Below, one piece after another: positions 6,607-9,716 of a stretch of 9,716 nucleotides of DNA. Within the stretch, counting starts at the first letter, position 1. Every line of letters starts with the position of its first letter. The notes under the pieces are model-generated. The model was not told the DNA's origin. It worked only from the letters and a program-made list of their open reading frames with translations, and ran no database searches. The translations under genes were made by a program, and so were the position numbers. Source of the DNA: Pseudomonadota bacterium (GTDB lineage Bacteria; Pseudomonadota; Gammaproteobacteria; DAOUQR01); NCBI GenBank assembly GCA_030625525.1, contig DAOUQR010000019.1, positions 1 through 9,716 of the forward strand, read 5' to 3'.

Positions 6607-7766
6607 TGACGATCTTGGGCAGGATGACTGTCTTGGGCGGGTTGGTGATCTGAGGCGGGATGACTATTTTGGAGTGCCGAAACAGCCTGCTTTTGCTTAA
6701 CCGTTAAGCCACCTGGAACATGCAAAGTTGTTGTTGGGAATGCACATTCAGCGCCGTGTTGATCGATAATGTTAATAATTTTTAAGAATACATCTTGCTG
6801 TACTGCTTGGAACTTGATCCAATTTGTGGTTTTCGTAAAAGTATAAACCATAAAATTTAGTGACGACGCCCCAAATTCAACAAGGTTCACAATCAAAGTT
6901 TGATGGGGATCGATTTCAGGATGTTTTTTCAACATGCTTTTCACATCTTCAATAATCACATCAATTTTAAGCGCGTCATCATAGCGTAGACCAATATTGG
7001 TTTTAATACGTCGATTCGACATGCGAGAAGGATTTTCAACAGAGATGATTGAAAAAATATTATTAGGTATAAACAGTGGGCGTTTATCGAAAGTACGAAT
7101 GCGTGTGAGGCGCCAACCGATATGTTCAACAGTACCTTCAATATTGCGATCAGGCGATCGGATCCAATCCCCCACTTTGAACGGTCGGTCGAGATAAATC
7201 ATCAAACCACCGAAAAAATTCGCCAATAAATCTTTAGCGGCAAAAGCGATACCCGCACCACCGATACCACCAAAAGCGATCAGCGCCGAGGTATCAATAT
7301 TCAGAATTTGCATCCCCGTCAATCCAAACGTAATCATAATCGCTGCCACCAATAATTGACAAATGGCATGCAGCGCTGTCTGGTCGATATGTTTATGCTT
7401 GTCTTTATTCGCCGTTAAGTTTTTTTCGGCTAGTCGAATAAAACGTGTCGATGCCCAAACGATCGCAATTAATACCGACATTTTAGCGGTCGGTTCGATG
7501 GATTTGTACAAAAATAAATTTGCACTAAAGCCACTCGAACGCCAAGCCAGTGATGCTGCGCCCGCGATACCTAACGCCCAGATCACCAGGCCCAAAGGTC
7601 GACGTAAAGCTTGAATAAGAATGTGATCCCAAAACGTACGTGTCTTAATTAACTTCGCATACAAGCGCTTAAACACCATGCTTTGAACGTTATGTGCAAC
7701 TAAGGTTAGTAATACAATCGCAAATATCTTCACGACCCAGAAATGTATAAACCAGTTAAATGACAT
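6594..7766 (-). CDS. Small-conductance mechanosensitive channel, MscS family (YnaI-like)
   Basis: A 390-residue inner-membrane channel that opens under membrane tension and releases solutes on hypo-osmotic shock. Hydrophobic segments lie at about 10-30, 55-75, 95-112, 132-156 and 158-192, suggesting five membrane helices as in YnaI. The pore-lining helix and beta domain are unmistakable: GGIGGAGIAFAAKDLLANFF (166-185), GGLMIYLDRPFKVGDWI (186-202), then a TVEHIGWRLTRIRTFDKRPLFIPN stretch. The usual end of the family is near residue 355. Beyond it residues 365-388 are four hexapeptides (LQNSHP, ASDHQP, AQDSHP, AQDRHP), followed by AA and stop. This tail is encoded by tandem DNA repeats and looks like a recent addition. 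The ATG at 7766 has only a weak ribosome binding site (GAGA). The gene stands alone after purA. Confidence 0.93.
   Translation of the reverse strand: MSFNWFIHFWVVKIFAIVLLTLVAHNVQSMVFKRLYAKLIKTRTFWDHILIQALRRPLGLVIWALGIAGAASLAWRSSGFSANLFLYKSIEPTAKMSVLIAIVWASTRFIRLAEKNLTANKDKHKHIDQTALHAICQLLVAAIMITFGLTGMQILNIDTSALIAFGGIGGAGIAFAAKDLLANFFGGLMIYLDRPFKVGDWIRSPDRNIEGTVEHIGWRLTRIRTFDKRPLFIPNNIFSIISVENPSRMSNRRIKTNIGLRYDDALKIDVIIEDVKSMLKKHPEIDPHQTLIVNLVEFGASSLNFMVYTFTKTTNWIKFQAVQQDVFLKIINIIDQHGAECAFPTTTLHVPGGLTVKQKQAVSALQNSHPASDHQPAQDSHPAQDRHPAA
6603..6674. repeat. Four tandem 18-base repeats inside the channel gene
   Basis: Units 6603-6620, 6621-6638, 6639-6656 and 6657-6674 follow the plan GGGATGACgATCTTGGGC. 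Compared with the first, the others match at 15, 13 and 14 of 18 positions. The period is a multiple of three, so on the minus strand each unit encodes one hexapeptide of the channel's hydrophilic C-terminal tail. The first unit overlaps the hairpin at 6586-6606, so the repeats may have grown out of that palindrome. Confidence 0.85.
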
Positions 7767-7811
7767 AATGTTCTCGCTTTTAGAAACAGTAATCGTAATT
7801 GAATGGTTAAT

Positions 7812-7820
7812 ATAGTAACA
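7812..7820 (-). promoter_or_regulatory. Possible extended -10 promoter of the channel gene
   Basis: The minus strand reads TGT then TACTAT, an extended -10 arrangement, with TATATT overlapping just downstream as a second candidate. No convincing -35 is spaced correctly. The leader to the ATG at 7766 would be about 40 bases. Read-through from purA is the alternative. Confidence 0.3.
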
Positions 7821-7865
7821 GATTTGACTGGTAAATCATAGACCAATTATTATTTTGAGTTTTAA

Positions 7866-7890
7866 GGGGTCTGCCCTAAGAGCTGACCCC
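7866..7890. terminator. Hairpin behind purA, possible weak terminator
   Basis: On the minus strand GGGGTC, A, GCTC, loop TTA, GGGC, A, GACCCC folds into a 6-base-pair outer and 4-base-pair inner stem (one G-U pair) with a single A/A mismatch. It begins 18 bases after the purA stop. The 3' flank is TTAAAACT, a poor T-tract, so termination would be inefficient, or the element is a dispersed palindrome rather than a terminator. The remaining gap up to 7766 shows only the weak promoter candidate. Confidence 0.4.
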
Positions 7891-7908
7891 ATCATCGATA
7901 TAGATAAC

Positions 7909-9222
<1,314 letters not shown>

Positions 9223-9227
9223 TCACA

Positions 9228-9716
9228 TTAAGTGTTAACTTTGTTCTTACCATTTGAACTATTAAAGTATTTAAAGAACTGACTATCAGGTTTTAAAACT
9301 AAAACATCTTGACGGTCTTTAAAGACATCTTTGTATGCATTCAAACTACGATACAACGCAAAAAATTCTGGATTCTTTTTGAAAGCATCGGCATAAATTT
9401 TTGCCGCCAGCGCATCGCCCTCACCCCGTATTTTTTTTGCATCGCTATTCGCTTGTGCTAACGTAACGGTCACATTCGCATCCGCTTTCGCTTGAATCGC
9501 TTCAGCCACGGCTTTACCATCAGCACGATGCTGTGTTGCCACGCGTTCACGCTCCGCTCGCATCCGATCATAAACAGCATTACTGACCTCTGCTGGCAAG
9601 TCGATACTTTTAATACGCACATCAACAACACGTATACCCAGACTTCGTGCGCTGTCGTCAGCTTGCTTGAGTAAAATTGCCATGATATCAGTACGCTCAC
9701 CCGAGACAACTTCACT
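9228..9716 (-). CDS. hflC: HflC, modulator of FtsH protease (N-terminus beyond the right edge)
   Basis: The 162 C-terminal residues of an SPFH-domain (stomatin/prohibitin/flotillin) protein. The frame is open to the window edge, so the internal ATG at 9683 is not the start; the first residues read SEVVSGERTDIM. HflC with HflK forms a large periplasm-facing cage around the membrane protease FtsH and limits its access to substrates. The segment VVDVRIKSIDLPAEVSNAVYD RMRAER-like core matches E. coli HflC closely (VVDVRIKQINLP in that protein). A charged Ala-rich coiled coil follows, then GEGDALAAKIYADAF, the FALYRSLNAYKD helix and VLVLKPDSQFFKYF near the C-terminus. purA follows by 20 bases. The order hflK-hflC-purA is typical of gammaproteobacteria, so hflK is expected just outside the window. 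Confidence 0.95.
   Translation of the reverse strand, partial: SEVVSGERTDIMAILLKQADDSARSLGIRVVDVRIKSIDLPAEVSNAVYDRMRAERERVATQHRADGKAVAEAIQAKADANVTVTLAQANSDAKKIRGEGDALAAKIYADAFKKNPEFFALYRSLNAYKDVFKDRQDVLVLKPDSQFFKYFNSSNGKNKVNT

Noticed and set aside
6603..6674. Tandem repeats as a CRISPR array
   Set aside because: The 18-base units are directly abutting without spacers and are in frame with the channel gene.
9228..9683. 151-residue protein starting at the ATG at 9683
   Set aside because: The frame continues upstream to the window edge with HflC-like sequence, so this ATG is internal.

Overview
The window reads as a chromosomal segment of a moderately AT-rich gammaproteobacterium. The hflC-purA and rnr-rlmB neighbours, the protein sequences and the accessory genes suggest Legionellales (the Coxiella, Legionella, Berkiella and Rickettsiella type of lineage). 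That placement is inference. All protein genes lie on the minus strand; a tRNA-Leu lies on the plus strand.

Layout, right to left in the direction of transcription: the 3' part of hflC (cut by the right edge) and purA form a tight pair. A 142-base gap with a palindromic hairpin follows, then a YnaI-type small mechanosensitive channel. Its C-terminus is built from four tandem 18-base repeats and ends inside a perfect hairpin. The channel gene converges on a tRNA-Leu(CAG) gene that has a good sigma70-type promoter and no encoded CCA. Directly upstream of that promoter is a 168-base inverted-repeat element that looks like a MITE. Beyond it lie a family 9 (heptosyltransferase-like) glycosyltransferase, a small exported protein of unknown function with its own promoter, and rnr and rlmB, which overlap by an ATGA.

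The left 1433 bases hold one long minus-strand gene that runs off the window. It encodes at least 477 residues of a HAD-fold protein: DxDxT motif, an FIDDR-type acidic motif, about 235 residues inserted between them, and a helical C-terminal region. I do not recognise the protein. With a consensus-like promoter of its own and a position outside the housekeeping block, it is the best candidate for something undescribed.

The housekeeping genes cover membrane protease control (HflC), AMP synthesis (PurA), RNA degradation (RNase R) and 23S rRNA ribose methylation (RlmB). In E. coli the order is hflK-hflC-purA-nsrR-rnr-rlmB. Here the space between purA and rnr holds the channel, the tRNA, the palindrome, the glycosyltransferase and the exported protein, and there is no nsrR.
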